64,000 bases of DNA from Rhodococcus oxybenzonivorans (GTDB lineage: Bacteria > Actinomycetota > Actinomycetes > Mycobacteriales > Mycobacteriaceae): contig NZ_CP021354.1 in assembly GCF_003130705.1 (NCBI RefSeq), positions 5,084,001 through 5,148,000 on the forward strand, in the 5' to 3' direction. How positions within the stretch are numbered: the first letter of the stretch is position 1; each line of letters opens with the position of its first letter. A program made the translations under genes and the position numbers. Under the pieces are notes generated by a model. It ran no database searches and was not told the origin of the DNA. It was given only the letters and a program-made list of their open reading frames with translations. Shown one piece after another: positions 1 to 9,248 of the stretch.

Positions 1-69
1 CGACTCGGCCTCGTCGTCACCGGGAAGCAGCGTGGGCTGGGGTCCGAGAAGGTCACCGAAAGAGGTCAT
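1..69 (-). CDS. DUF3151-family protein, N-terminal fragment
   Basis: The ATG lies at 69 on the minus strand and 23 codons are visible before the window edge. The start of the protein, MTSFGDLLGPQPTLLPGD, resembles the conserved N-terminus of DUF3151 proteins, small actinobacterial proteins of unknown function (M. tuberculosis Rv0360c type). In M. tuberculosis this gene lies close to fba, as it does here. The remaining part is outside the window. Family assignment is from memory of the N-terminal motif; no function is known. Confidence 0.6.
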   Translation of the reverse strand, partial: MTSFGDLLGPQPTLLPGDDEAES

Positions 70-206
70 GCGCCTATTGTGCCCCCGGCGGGACTGCTCC
101 TCTGCCCCGCCCCGTAGGCGAAGCGCCCTGTGGTGGTCTGCATTGCCGCACGTTGTCGTTAGGCTTCGGTCCAACGTTCATTTCTCTGCAGACCGAGGGG
201 CAACGC

Positions 207-1319
207 GTGCAGGACCCGAAGAAAGACGAACCGACCGAGAAGCCGACTACGGATACACCGGCGACCGAGACCGCCCGGCCGGTCACCGCCGACACCGACA
301 AGGCACGGCCGGTCACCGCCGGTACCGACAAGGCCGCCGCCGGGACCCCGGCACCCGACGCGAAGAAGCCGGCCGACAACACGCCGTCCGCCACACCCTC
401 TGCGAAGACTCCCGAGTCGGCACAGTCCTCCCCCGACAGCGCCGCGTCCGAGGCGGTGACGAAGGCGATCCCGACGCAGAAGCGTCCACAGGAGCAGCGT
501 CCGCCGGAAAAACCTGATGCGGCCACGGTGAAGATGCACCCGAAATCCCCGCCGCAGGCTGTGAAGGGTGCGAACGGGCAGGGGAAGAAGGAACCCGGCA
601 AGGCGGATCCCGCCGACACCGAGACCGTCGCCATCCCGGTCACGAAGTCCCCCGTACCGCAGACGCCGCCGCCGCCCCGCCCCGCACAGGCCCAGCAGCC
701 CGGTCGTCCCCAGCCGGCGGCCCCGCCCCGACCAGCGGCATCCGCCCAGCAGCCACCGGCGACGCGTCCGACTCCGCCGCCCGCTTCTCCGCCACCCACG
801 CCCAAAGCGGCGCCCCAGCGAGTGCTCCCGACCCAGCCGAGCGCCCCGCAGCGGGTCCGGCCCGCAGCGCCCGCGGCCAGGAAGCATGGCAAGGCCTGGC
901 TCATGGCGGCGATCGCCGCAGGCGTCCTCGTGATCGCCGCCATTGCCGTTGCCGGTGTGGTGGTCTACAACAACAATCGGGCCGAGAACTCACCCGAGGC
1001 GCAGGTACAGGGCACCATCGATACATTCGTGGCGGCGCTCACCCAGGGCGATCTCGCGACCCTGCGCACCAGCACCTGTGGCGGTCTCGCCGAGTACTAC
1101 CAGGGCATCTCGGATCAGGACTTCGCCGAGGTCCATCAGGTCGCGATCACTCAACAGAACATTCCGGTGGTCGGCGAGGTCGACGCCGTCCAGATCACCG
1201 GCGACACCGCCATCGCCCAGGTGAAGGCGCATACCGCCGCCAACCCGAACGAGCAGTCGTGGCGCACGTTCGACCTGGAAAAGGTCGACGGCACCTGGAA
1301 GGTCTGCGACCCCCGATAA
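207..1319 (+). CDS. Pro/Thr-rich single-pass membrane protein (Rv0361-like)
   Basis: About 370 aa. The GTG at 207 is chosen because a GAGGGG ribosome site sits 6 nt upstream; a TTG at 153 in the same frame has no such site. Residues 1-230 are a low-complexity Pro/Ala/Lys/Thr cytoplasmic tail, followed by one hydrophobic segment of about 22 residues (AWLMAAIAAGVLVIAAIAVA) and an extracytoplasmic C-terminal domain of about 105 residues ending in TWKVCDPR, like the DUF4878/NTF2-like domains of mycobacterial Rv0361. Two cysteines in the outer domain could form a disulfide. Function is unknown; its place beside DUF3151 and fba matches M. tuberculosis order. Confidence 0.8.
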   Translation: MQDPKKDEPTEKPTTDTPATETARPVTADTDKARPVTAGTDKAAAGTPAPDAKKPADNTPSATPSAKTPESAQSSPDSAASEAVTKAIPTQKRPQEQRPPEKPDAATVKMHPKSPPQAVKGANGQGKKEPGKADPADTETVAIPVTKSPVPQTPPPPRPAQAQQPGRPQPAAPPRPAASAQQPPATRPTPPPASPPPTPKAAPQRVLPTQPSAPQRVRPAAPAARKHGKAWLMAAIAAGVLVIAAIAVAGVVVYNNNRAENSPEAQVQGTIDTFVAALTQGDLATLRTSTCGGLAEYYQGISDQDFAEVHQVAITQQNIPVVGEVDAVQITGDTAIAQVKAHTAANPNEQSWRTFDLEKVDGTWKVCDPR

Positions 1320-1324
1320 CGACT

Positions 1325-1364
1325 GTGCGCCTTTCTGGTAGTGGTAACTACCAGAAAGGCGCAC
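1325..1364. terminator. Bidirectional hairpin between convergent genes
   Basis: A perfect 17-bp inverted repeat with a 6-nt loop (arm GTGCGCCTTTCTGGTAG) lies between the membrane protein (+) and fba (-), whose 3' ends face each other. There is no clear U-tract, as is common for actinobacterial terminators. A close copy of the same palindrome is at 14083-14122. Confidence 0.8.
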
Positions 1365-1377
1365 GAGCCCGAAGGGC

Positions 1378-2412
1378 CTATCCCGAGACCGAGCGTCCCG
1401 CGGACTTGAGGTCGTTGCAGGCCTCGATGACACGGGCGGTCATCCCGGCCTCGGCCTTCTTCAGGTAGCTGCGCGGGTCGTAGACCTTCTTGTTGCCCAC
1501 CTCGCCGTCGACCTTCAGCACACCGTCGTAGTTGCTGAACATGTGGCCGACGATCGGACGGGTGAAGGCGTACTGGGTGTCGGTGTCGACATTCATCTTG
1601 ACGACGCCGTAGCTCAGCGCCTCCTCGATTTCCGACTTCAGGGAACCCGACCCGCCGTGGAAGACGAAGTCGAACGGCTTGGCGCCGTCCCGCAGGCCGA
1701 GCTTCGCGACGGCGACCTTCTGGCCGGTCTCGAGCACCTCGGGACGCAGCTTCACGTTGCCCGGCTTGTAGACGCCGTGCACGTTGCCGAAGGTCGCTGC
1801 CAGCAGGTACTTGCCGTTCTCGCCGGTGCCCAGAGCGTCGATGGTCTTCTCGAAGTCCTCGGGGCTGGTGTACAGCTTGTCGTTGATCTCGGCTTCCACA
1901 CCGTCCTCTTCACCACCGACGACGCCGATTTCGACCTCGAGGATGATATTCGCGGCCTTGGAGATAGCGAGGAGTTCCTTGGCGATCTCGAGGTTCTCGT
2001 CGATCGGAACGGCCGAGCCGTCCCACATGTGGGACTGGAAGAGCGGGTTGCGGCCGGCGCTGACGCGCTGCTGAGAGATTTCGAGCAGCGGCCGGACGAA
2101 ACCGTCCAGCTTGTCCTTGGGGCAGTGGTCCGTGTGGAGGGCGATCGTGACGTCGTACTTCGCGGCGATCACGTGTGCGAACTCGGCGAGCGCGACAGCA
2201 CCGGTCACCATGTCCTTGACGCCCAGACCTGAACCGAACTCCGCGCCACCGGTCGAGAACTGGATGATGCCGTCACTGCCCGCATCCGCGAATCCCTTGA
2301 TTGCGGCGTTGATGGTTTCGGACGAAGTGCAGTTGATGGCTGGGAAGGCAAAGGAGTGCTCCTTGGCTCGACCAAGCATCTCGGCGTAGACCTCGGGAGT
2401 CGCGATTGGCAC
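1378..2412 (-). CDS. fba: Class II fructose-bisphosphate aldolase
   Basis: 344 aa, the same length as mycobacterial Fba. It cleaves fructose-1,6-bisphosphate to dihydroxyacetone phosphate and glyceraldehyde-3-phosphate in glycolysis and gluconeogenesis, in the cytoplasm, using a catalytic zinc ion. Visible family signatures include the LHTDHCP zinc/catalytic segment near residue 95, the GVVGGEEDGV glutamate-rich segment near residue 160, and FHGGSGS near residue 253, which binds phosphate and potassium. The GTG at 2412 (protein VPIATPEVY) has a GGAGGA site 8 nt upstream; the frame extends further but without a ribosome site. It appears monocistronic, ending at the hairpin at 1325-1364. Confidence 0.96.
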   Translation of the reverse strand: MPIATPEVYAEMLGRAKEHSFAFPAINCTSSETINAAIKGFADAGSDGIIQFSTGGAEFGSGLGVKDMVTGAVALAEFAHVIAAKYDVTIALHTDHCPKDKLDGFVRPLLEISQQRVSAGRNPLFQSHMWDGSAVPIDENLEIAKELLAISKAANIILEVEIGVVGGEEDGVEAEINDKLYTSPEDFEKTIDALGTGENGKYLLAATFGNVHGVYKPGNVKLRPEVLETGQKVAVAKLGLRDGAKPFDFVFHGGSGSLKSEIEEALSYGVVKMNVDTDTQYAFTRPIVGHMFSNYDGVLKVDGEVGNKKVYDPRSYLKKAEAGMTARVIEACNDLKSAGRSVSG

Positions 2413-2624
2413 GGCGGCAGTCCTCCATAAACGTGTCGATTTCGGCGCACGCAATCAGCGCAGCGCGCGATGTGGTCCTAGCAGTATGGCAATACCGGTA
2501 GCCTACGTCGCCCGGTGGCTGTCGTGGCACCTCGATTCCGGGCTGTCCGAGACCCGGTCAGGAATCGTTGACCTGCAGTATTCCGATACTCCGCGCATAC
2601 GCCGGTACGCTGAGGGCCGTGATT

Positions 2625-3347
2625 GTGCAGGCAGCATCGGATTCCGTGACCAACCTCGCGTTGATGCCGGGGTTCCTCGACCCGGTGAACCTCCTCAACT
2701 CCTTCGGCACCTGGGTGCTCGTCGGACTTCTCCTGGTCGTCTTCATCGAGTCGGGATTGCTGTTCCCGCTCCTTCCCGGCGACTCCCTCCTCTTCACCGC
2801 GGGCCTCATCGCGGCGTCGAAGTCGGCCGAGATCGAGCCGTTCGCTCCCATCGGCGTCCTGCTGATCCTGATCCCGATTGCCGCGATTCTCGGCGACCAG
2901 GTGGGCTTCTTCATCGGTAGCAAGGGCGGAACGGCGCTCTTCAAGAGCAACGACGCCCGGTTCTTCAAGAAGAAGTACATCGACGAGTCGCACGCGTTCT
3001 TCGAGAAGCACGGCCCGATCACAATCATCCTGGCCCGCTTCGTGCCGATCGTCCGCACGTTCGCACCGGTGGTCGCGGGCGCATCGCGCATGAAGTATTC
3101 GCTGTTCCTGACGTACAACGTGGTGGGCGGCATCCTCTGGGGCGCCGGCGTCACGCTGCTCGGATACCTGCTCGGTCAGATCGAGTTCATCCGTGACAAC
3201 GTCGACATCATCTTCTTGTTGATCGTGTTCGTGTCGGTGCTCCCGATCATCATCGAGGTCGGCAAGCGTGTTCTCAAGGCCCGCCGGGGAGAGACGCCTG
3301 CTCCCGAGGCCGCGCGGCCCGTCTCCACCCCCACCGATCCCTCCTGA
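2625..3347 (+). CDS. DedA-family (SNARE-associated) membrane protein 1
   Basis: About 240 aa. DedA proteins are polytopic inner-membrane proteins linked to membrane homeostasis and lipid flipping. The family signature is clear: FIESGLLFPLLPGDSLLF near the N-terminus (conserved E and the PxPGD-type re-entrant loop), then GDQVGFFIG and the second re-entrant segment RFVPIVRTFAPVVAG with its paired arginines, then two C-terminal membrane helices and a basic tail. The GTG at 2625 has GAGGG 8 nt upstream; GTG at 2619 or 2646 are alternatives. It is followed 25 bp later by a second DedA gene, and the position next to fba matches Rv0364. Confidence 0.88.
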   Translation: MQAASDSVTNLALMPGFLDPVNLLNSFGTWVLVGLLLVVFIESGLLFPLLPGDSLLFTAGLIAASKSAEIEPFAPIGVLLILIPIAAILGDQVGFFIGSKGGTALFKSNDARFFKKKYIDESHAFFEKHGPITIILARFVPIVRTFAPVVAGASRMKYSLFLTYNVVGGILWGAGVTLLGYLLGQIEFIRDNVDIIFLLIVFVSVLPIIIEVGKRVLKARRGETPAPEAARPVSTPTDPS

Positions 3348-3372
3348 TCGAGATCGAGGCAATGCGCTGACC

Positions 3373-4038
3373 ATGGTCGTATCGGCATCTGGCACCTTCG
3401 GGCCCCTCGTCTCCGCCGGCCCCGCGCTGGTGTGGGTCATCGTGCTGGCGTTCGTCTTCATCGAATGTGCCGTCATCCTCGGGCTCTTCCTGCCGGGTGA
3501 CTCGATGCTGATCACCGCGGGCATCGTGCTCGCCGGCCACGAGTCGGGGGCCGGTCACGTGTGGGCCCTGTCGGTCGGCGCGATGGTCGCCGCGATCTGC
3601 GGAAATCAGGTGGGGTACGTCATCGGGCACCGCACCGGCAACCGCATCTTGGCGCGCAAGGGCGGCAAGTACCTCAACTACGCCAACCTCCACCGAGTGA
3701 ACATCCTGTTGGAACGGCACGGGTTCTGGGCTGTGCTCATCGCCCGGTGGATCCCGTGGGTGCGTACCCTCTGCCCACTCGTTGCGGGGGCAGCGAAGAT
3801 GAACCACACCAAGTACACCGTCGCCAGCAGCATCGGCGCTGTGTTCTGGGCGCCGGTGCTGCTGCTCATCGGGTTCTACTGCGGTTCCTTCCTCGACCGG
3901 GTGTCGTGGCTGATGCCGGTGGTGTTGGGCGGCATGGTCGCGCTGCTGGTGATCGGAACTGCGGTCGGCATCTGGCACTACCGCCAGGAGATGGCCCGTC
4001 CACCCGAAGAGGTGGAAGTCGAGGAAGTTCTCGACTAG
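3373..4038 (+). CDS. DedA-family (SNARE-associated) membrane protein 2
   Basis: 221 aa, ATG at 3373. It carries the same signatures as its upstream neighbour: FIECAVILGLFLPGDSML, GNQVGYVIG, and RWIPWVRTLCPLVAGAAKM, and it ends in a basic/acidic cytoplasmic tail. The two paralogues share topology but differ clearly in sequence, so this is an old tandem duplication. They are probably cotranscribed (25-bp gap). The stop codon overlaps by 4 bp the stop of the convergent cobW-like gene. Confidence 0.88.
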   Translation: MVVSASGTFGPLVSAGPALVWVIVLAFVFIECAVILGLFLPGDSMLITAGIVLAGHESGAGHVWALSVGAMVAAICGNQVGYVIGHRTGNRILARKGGKYLNYANLHRVNILLERHGFWAVLIARWIPWVRTLCPLVAGAAKMNHTKYTVASSIGAVFWAPVLLLIGFYCGSFLDRVSWLMPVVLGGMVALLVIGTAVGIWHYRQEMARPPEEVEVEEVLD

Positions 4039-5166
4039 TGCTGATGCACCGCTTCCCACTCGGGCAGCGGGTCGTCGAAATGCACCCACTCGGCCGGACC
4101 GGACGCCCATTCGTCGTCGGTGAGGAGTGCCGGATCGAGGATGCGGGCAGGCGCCTCCGGGTCGAGCCGGACACCGATGAAGACGATCTCCTGACCGGGC
4201 GTCTCGTCTGCGGCCGACCACAACTGCGCCGGTTCGATCACCAGATTGGGTCCCGCCTGCGACCAGATCGCCGCAAGGTCCGGGCGGCTCGCTATCCAGC
4301 AGAACCCCTTGCTTCGTAGCAGTCCGGTGAACTGGCCCAGCGCCTGTTCGAGCCGTGCGGGATGGAACGGCCGCGTCGCCCGGTAGGTGACACTTCGGAT
4401 CCCGTACTCCTCCGTTTCGGGTGTGTGGCCGCCCGCAAGCTCCTCCGCCCACCCAGGCGCCAGGGCAGCCGACTCCGGGTCGTACAAACCGGTGTCGAGA
4501 ACGTCGGCCAGGTCGACCACACCACGCGTGGTGCGCTGGAGTCTCGCCGTCGGATTGAGTCTGCGCAGGAGGGCCTCGACCGTGCCGGTTGTGCGCTCGC
4601 TGACCAGATCGGTCTTGTTCAGCAGAATCACGTCGGCGAACTCGACCTGGTCGACGAGTAGGTCGGAGATGCTGCGCTCGTCGCCCTCTCCCGCCTCGAG
4701 GGCCCGCTCGTCGAGGCGCTCACCCCCTCGCGAGCTCACCGACGAACGTCGACGCGTCCACCACTGTCACCATGGTGTCGAGCGCCGCGACCGTGCCGAG
4801 GCTGAAGCCGTCCTCGAATTCCCAGTCGAACGTGGCGGCGACGGGCATGGGTTCCGAAATGCCCGTCGACTCGATGACGAGGTAGTCGAACCGTCCCTCC
4901 TCGGCCAGGCGGGCGACCGCCTCGATCAGGTCCTCGCGGAGCGTGCAGCAGATGCAGCCGTTGGTGAGCTCGACCAGCTTCTCCTGCGTCCGATCGAGAT
5001 GTCCCTGCCCTGCGACGAGGGCGGCGTCGATGTTGACCTCGCTCATGTCGTTGACGATCACGGCGACACGCCGGCCGTCCCTGTTGGCGAGGATGTGGTT
5101 GAGAAGGGTGGTCTTGCCCGCGCCGAGGAAGCCGGACAGGACGGTGACAGGAAGTGGACGAGTCAT
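4035..5166 (-). pseudogene. COG0523 (CobW-like) zinc metallochaperone GTPase, frameshifted
   Basis: The N-terminal half (5166 down to a TGA at 4720) has a P-loop, GFLGAGKTT, the COG0523 metal-binding motif GCICCT and a switch region ESTGISEP. The C-terminal half (to 4035) is in the next frame and contains LLNKTDLV (G4 motif) and the CobW C-terminal domain. The break is at a run of five C on the plus strand, 4723-4727; with four, the frames join as ARGERLDER and give 376 aa, a normal length. COG0523 proteins deliver zinc or related metals to client enzymes under starvation. A Zur box lies just upstream. Whether this is a sequencing error, a real mutation or phase variation cannot be told here. 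Confidence 0.85.
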
Positions 5167-5172
5167 TCGGAA

Positions 5173-5189
5173 ATGATAACTGTTTTCAT
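5173..5189. promoter_or_regulatory. Zur box upstream of the cobW-like gene
   Basis: ATGATAACTGTTTTCAT is an 8-1-8 palindrome with one mismatched pair and closely fits the actinobacterial Zur operator (TGAAAATGATTTTCA type). It ends 7 bp upstream of the cobW ATG at 5166, where bound Zn-Zur would block transcription. This predicts induction under zinc limitation. It lies inside the unbroken frame that extends from the upstream monooxygenase. Confidence 0.75.
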
Positions 5190-5273
5190 CAACGAGCGAT
5201 TCGGGCAGCCACTCCACCCGATGCCACTGTCGTCTACAGGACAGAACGCGGTGGCATCGGACGAAGGACGGGA

Positions 5274-6630
5274 CTAGAGGGCCACCCTGCCCCGACGTCT
5301 GCGCGTACTGGCTGGCCGGACGTTCCAGCCCGAAGTGGTCCCGCAGCGTCGTACCCGAGTATTCGGTGCGGAACAGACCCCGCTCCTGCAGGATCGGCAC
5401 CACCTTCTCGGCGAACACATCGAGACCTCCCGGGTAGTACGGGGGCATTACGTTGAAGCCGTCGGCTGCGCCCTGGGTGAACCATTCTTCGATGGTGTCG
5501 GCCACCTGCACCGGCGTCCCCACGAACACTCGGTGTCCTCGCGCGCCCGCGAGGCGATGCAGCAGTCCTCGCAGCGTCGGACGCTCCCGCTGCACGATGC
5601 CTGCGACCACCTGCAACCGGCTCTGCTGGTTGTCCGTCACGTCGCCGGCGTCGCCGAACAACTCGGCGGGCACGGGGGCATCGAGGTCGAGGTGGCGCAC
5701 CTGAGTTCCGGTGATGCTCTCGAGCTGGGCGAGGCCGTACTCAGGGGAGGTCAGCTCGTTGAATTCGCGTTCGAGATCCCTTGCCTGCGCCTCGGTGTCG
5801 CCGATGAACGGGCTGATTCCGGGAAGGATCTTCACGTGGTCGGGGTTGCGCCCGAACTGCGACGCACGTCGCTTGATGTCTGCGTAGAACGCCTGCCCGT
5901 CCGACAGTCGCTGATGCGCAGTGAAGATGGCCTCGGCGTACTGCCCTGCGAAGCTGCGGCCCTCGTTCGACGCACCCGCCTGTACCAGCACGGGGTAACC
6001 CTGCGGCGAGCGCGGCGCGTTGAACGGTCCGCGGACCCGCAGATGGCGTCCGACGTAGTTGATCTCATGAATTTTCGACGTGTCGGCGTAGACGCCCCTG
6101 TCCGTGTCGAGAACGATGGCGTCGTCTTCCCAGCTGTCCCACAGCTTGACCGTCGCATCGACGAACTCGCGTGCCCGCGCGTATCTATCGGCGTGGTCGG
6201 GATGACTGGAAAGGCCGAAGTTCGCCGCCGCCAGATCCGTTCCGGTGGTGACGATGTTCCAGCCGGCCCGGCCCTTCGAGATGTGGTCCAAGGAGGCGAA
6301 CAGACGCGCGAGGTTGTAGGGCTCGAAGTACGTCGTGGACGCGGTGGCGATCAGCCCGATCCGCTCCGTGACTGCGGCGATCGCCGTCAGCAAGGTGATC
6401 GGCTCCAGCGCTCCGGCCGCGCCGTGCCCGGCATCGCTACGCAGCGCGGGACCGTCCGCGAAGAAGAGTGCATCCAGTTTCGCCGCCTCCGCGGTGCGGG
6501 CGATCTCCTGGAAGTAGTCGACGTCGAACAACCGCTCCGGTGACGTCAGCGGGTGACGCCAGGCCGATTCGTGGTGCCCGGCCGGATAGATGAACGCATT
6601 GAGACTCAGCTGCCGCTGTTGATCTGACAT
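5274..6630 (-). CDS. LLM-class flavin-dependent monooxygenase (NtaA/SnaA/DszA type), C-terminal end uncertain
   Basis: Starts at ATG 6630. Family features include [19 protein letters not shown] at the N-terminus, [67 protein letters not shown] and a C-terminal [10 protein letters not shown]. Such enzymes use FMNH2 and oxygen to oxidise sulfonates, nitrilotriacetate-like chelators or thiophenes; the substrate here is unknown. The frame has no stop at the expected length of about 450 aa and runs on into cobW to 4720. Removing one C from the run at 5290-5293 would give a stop at 5274 and a 451-aa protein, which fits the family. The end given is that inferred one. Confidence 0.75.
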
Positions 6631-6694
6631 ACCGAGATGTCTAGCAGCGCGGAAACCGCCTGCCCACGGTTAAGTTTCGTGTGATCGAAACGCA

Positions 6695-7810
6695 CTACCG
6701 CCGGGGATACCCGGCGGCCGACACCGCGTGCGCCGCCTCCATCAGCATCCAGCCACCCAACTGGACGGAGAGGTCGCGCTCGGGGATGTCGGACGAACGC
6801 ACCGTCCCCCCGGTGAACGCCGCGATATTCCTGCCGAGACCGGGAAGCCGGGCCTGCTTGCCCCAGTCGGCGCCGAACAAGGGCTGACCCTCGATCTGCA
6901 AGCGGTTCTCCCACGCAGCTTCTGCAGAGGTGAGCACGATCTGCGCTGCGATCTCCCGCGCGCGGATGTCGTCATGGTCCTCCCAGGGCAACATCACCGC
7001 AGTCAGCGCGAGATAGCGGGCGAGGATACCGTTGAACAGACCCCCGTCTCCCCCGCCACCGCCGCGAATGACCCCACCTGGAGCCAGGTGCTCGTCGACG
7101 GCGTCGATCAGCCGGTGAATGCGGCCTCGGTGCCGCGGCGCACCGAGACGCACCGCCAGCTCGGTTTCGAGCCCGAGGACGACCCCCTGGCAGTACGAAT
7201 AGATGACCCTTTCGGCCTCACCGCCGCGATGGATCCCATCGATGACGAGGCCGGTGTTCTCGTCCAGCAGCGTGTCGTCGATCCAATCCGCGGTGGCCTG
7301 CGCCCGCCACAGTTTGCCTGTGCGGGCCAGTATGATTCCGGCCGGGCCGTTGGCCGGAGCGTTGTAGAAATCCGAGCCCTTGCGCCAGGGCAGCCCGCCA
7401 CCGTCGGGATCCCAGGCATCGAACAGCTGGGATTCGAGTGTCTGCACCGCATTCCGGTTGTCGATCAAGTGCGTGCGCTGCGCGCGTTCGAGCGCGATGC
7501 CCAGCCACGCCATGTCGTCGTAATAATCGTTGGTCCAGCCCGTAATGTTCCGAAGGCGGTGACTGCGAGCGAGTTTCACGATCCGACGGCGGCGACGCGG
7601 AGTGGGGTCGCGTTCGAGTGCGTCGACGGCGCAGTCGATGAGGTGCGCCTGCCACCAGTAATGCCAACTGACGAACAACCGTTCACGTTTGACCGCCGGC
7701 CAGGCCACCACGCCCAGCGTGGTGCCCGGAAGGCCCCACAGCCGGCGAAGATGCCTGCTCGCCACCGCTTCTTCAGCGGCGTCGGCGCGTGCCGACCACT
7801 CGTCCTGCAT
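6695..7810 (-). CDS. Glycoside hydrolase family 76-like (alpha-1,6-mannanase type), Rv0365c homologue
   Basis: 371 aa without signal peptide. GH76 enzymes are (alpha/alpha)6-barrel endo-alpha-1,6-mannanases using a pair of adjacent aspartates; the matching segment here is NDYYDDMAWLGIALERA at about residues 93-109. WRKGSDFYNAP and NGPAGIILARTG further fit the family. M. tuberculosis Rv0365c is the equivalent, near fba and dedA. Possible substrates are alpha-1,6-mannose backbones of lipomannan or lipoarabinomannan, but a cytoplasmic location makes the physiological role unclear. It is separated by 64 bp from the monooxygenase. Confidence 0.85.
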   Translation of the reverse strand: MQDEWSARADAAEEAVASRHLRRLWGLPGTTLGVVAWPAVKRERLFVSWHYWWQAHLIDCAVDALERDPTPRRRRRIVKLARSHRLRNITGWTNDYYDDMAWLGIALERAQRTHLIDNRNAVQTLESQLFDAWDPDGGGLPWRKGSDFYNAPANGPAGIILARTGKLWRAQATADWIDDTLLDENTGLVIDGIHRGGEAERVIYSYCQGVVLGLETELAVRLGAPRHRGRIHRLIDAVDEHLAPGGVIRGGGGGDGGLFNGILARYLALTAVMLPWEDHDDIRAREIAAQIVLTSAEAAWENRLQIEGQPLFGADWGKQARLPGLGRNIAAFTGGTVRSSDIPERDLSVQLGGWMLMEAAHAVSAAGYPRR

Positions 7811-7844
7811 GAGGGTTGATCTTGCCTAGTCTCCGGGCGATCCG

Positions 7845-8543
7845 CTACCACGCCCGACCGAGGTCGGCGTGCTCGCGCACCCACGCATGCATGGCAATGC
7901 CTGCCGCGACACCCGCATTGATGCTCCTCGTGGAACCGAACTGCGCAATCGATACGGTCATGGCTGCAACCTCTTTCGCCTCGTCGGTGACTCCGGGACC
8001 CTCCTGACCGAACAGCAGCATGCAGTCCCGCGGCAGGCTCGCGGTTTCGAGCGGAACGGAGCCCGGCGTGTTGTCCACGGCCACGATCGTGAGACCCTCC
8101 TCACGCGCGAACTCGACCAATTCGTCGATGCTCGAGTGATGTCTGACGTGCTGGTACCGATCGGTGACCATCGCCCCGCGCCGGTTCCAGCGCCGCCGTC
8201 CCACGATATGAACCTCCGAGGCGGCGAAGGCGTTGGCCGTCCGCACCACGGTGCCGATGTTGGCGTCGTGCCCGAAGTTCTCGATCGCCACATGCAGCGG
8301 GTGGCGCCGGCTGTCGATGTCGGCGACGATGGCTTCACGTGTCCAATAGCGGTAGGCGTCGACCACGTTCCGTCGGTCACCGCCGGCCAGCAGTTCGGGA
8401 TCGTAGCGGGGATCCGTCGGGACCGGTACGTCGTGTTCTTCCGTCCACGGACCGACACCGTGAGTATTCTCGCCCCACTCGGTAGGGCCCGGCTCGCCCG
8501 ACTCGGCCAGGACCGGAAGTGAACCCACCTCTGCGCCAATCAT
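7845..8543 (-). CDS. SpoU/TrmH-family RNA 2'-O-methyltransferase
   Basis: 232 aa from ATG 8543. SPOUT-fold methyltransferases bind S-adenosylmethionine in a trefoil knot and methylate ribose in tRNA or rRNA. Motif 1 is IENFGHDANIGTVVRTANAF, motif 2 LLFGQEGPGV and motif 3 SIAQFGSTRSINAGVAAGIA. The N-terminal extension of about 75 residues is rich in Glu/Pro and not conserved in the catalytic family. M. tuberculosis Rv0380c is the likely counterpart. It starts 5 bp after the stop of the lipoprotein gene, so the two are probably cotranscribed. The RNA target is not known. Confidence 0.87.
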   Translation of the reverse strand: MIGAEVGSLPVLAESGEPGPTEWGENTHGVGPWTEEHDVPVPTDPRYDPELLAGGDRRNVVDAYRYWTREAIVADIDSRRHPLHVAIENFGHDANIGTVVRTANAFAASEVHIVGRRRWNRRGAMVTDRYQHVRHHSSIDELVEFAREEGLTIVAVDNTPGSVPLETASLPRDCMLLFGQEGPGVTDEAKEVAAMTVSIAQFGSTRSINAGVAAGIAMHAWVREHADLGRAW

Positions 8544-8547
8544 GAAA

Positions 8548-9147
8548 TCAGAACGTCTCGTTGGAGTCGGGTGAGACCGTGAATCCGTGGGACGTCTCGT
8601 CGTTGACACACGTGACAGCGGTCGCTGTGGTGTTGCAGGAGTAACCGAGTTCGGTGAGCTTGGATCCGGCAGGCAACACCGGGTCAGGTTCGGCATCGCC
8701 CGAGGTGTACACGAGGCCGCCGGCACACATGAACGCTCCCTCACCCTCGTTCTCGACGCGAATGCCGTGGCCCCAGTCGACCATGCAGTCTGCCGGCCGC
8801 GGCGGGACCGGACTGGTCGATCCCTGGCATCCCGCCTCCGTGCGACTCGGCAGCTTGATGATGCCGCACTGGAATGCGCCGTCCGGGGAGGTGAAGAAGT
8901 ACGACTCGTTGTGCTCGTACGGAACGTCGACGAGGGTGGTGGTCGGAGCTTCCGTCGTCGTGGTCGGCGCGATCGTGGTCGTGGTGGTCGTGACAGGCGG
9001 AACCGTGGTGGTGGTAGTAGTCACAGGCGCTGCGGTGGTGGTGGTGGTCGTCGGCGGAGCCACCGCCTCGGACGAACCCCCACATGCTGCGAGCGTCAGA
9101 GCAGCACCAATGCTCAAACCTACCAACGACACCCGACGCCACGCCAT
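8548..9147 (-). CDS. Secreted lipoprotein with Thr-rich linker
   Basis: 199 aa. ATG 9147 has GGAGG upstream. Signal peptide with lipobox LAAC, lipidated Cys at 22. Residues about 30-85 are nearly pure Thr/Pro/Ala/Val in runs of 5-6 threonines, a likely unstructured and possibly glycosylated linker. The C-terminal domain of about 110 residues (FTSPDGAFQCGI, DCMVDWGHGI, FMCAGG, GYSCNTTATAVTCVN) has six cysteines and resembles actinobacterial extracellular domains of unknown function. Divergent from the membrane protein at 9249. Confidence 0.82.
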   Translation of the reverse strand: MAWRRVSLVGLSIGAALTLAACGGSSEAVAPPTTTTTTAAPVTTTTTTVPPVTTTTTTIAPTTTTEAPTTTLVDVPYEHNESYFFTSPDGAFQCGIIKLPSRTEAGCQGSTSPVPPRPADCMVDWGHGIRVENEGEGAFMCAGGLVYTSGDAEPDPVLPAGSKLTELGYSCNTTATAVTCVNDETSHGFTVSPDSNETF

Positions 9148-9248
9148 ACGGCCACCTCCACATACTTGCCTGCTGCCGACACTGCACTCTAACGGCACCA
9201 CTGCCCGGCGTCCCCGCGGCGGTCTACCCTGGACACGGAGGCACAACG

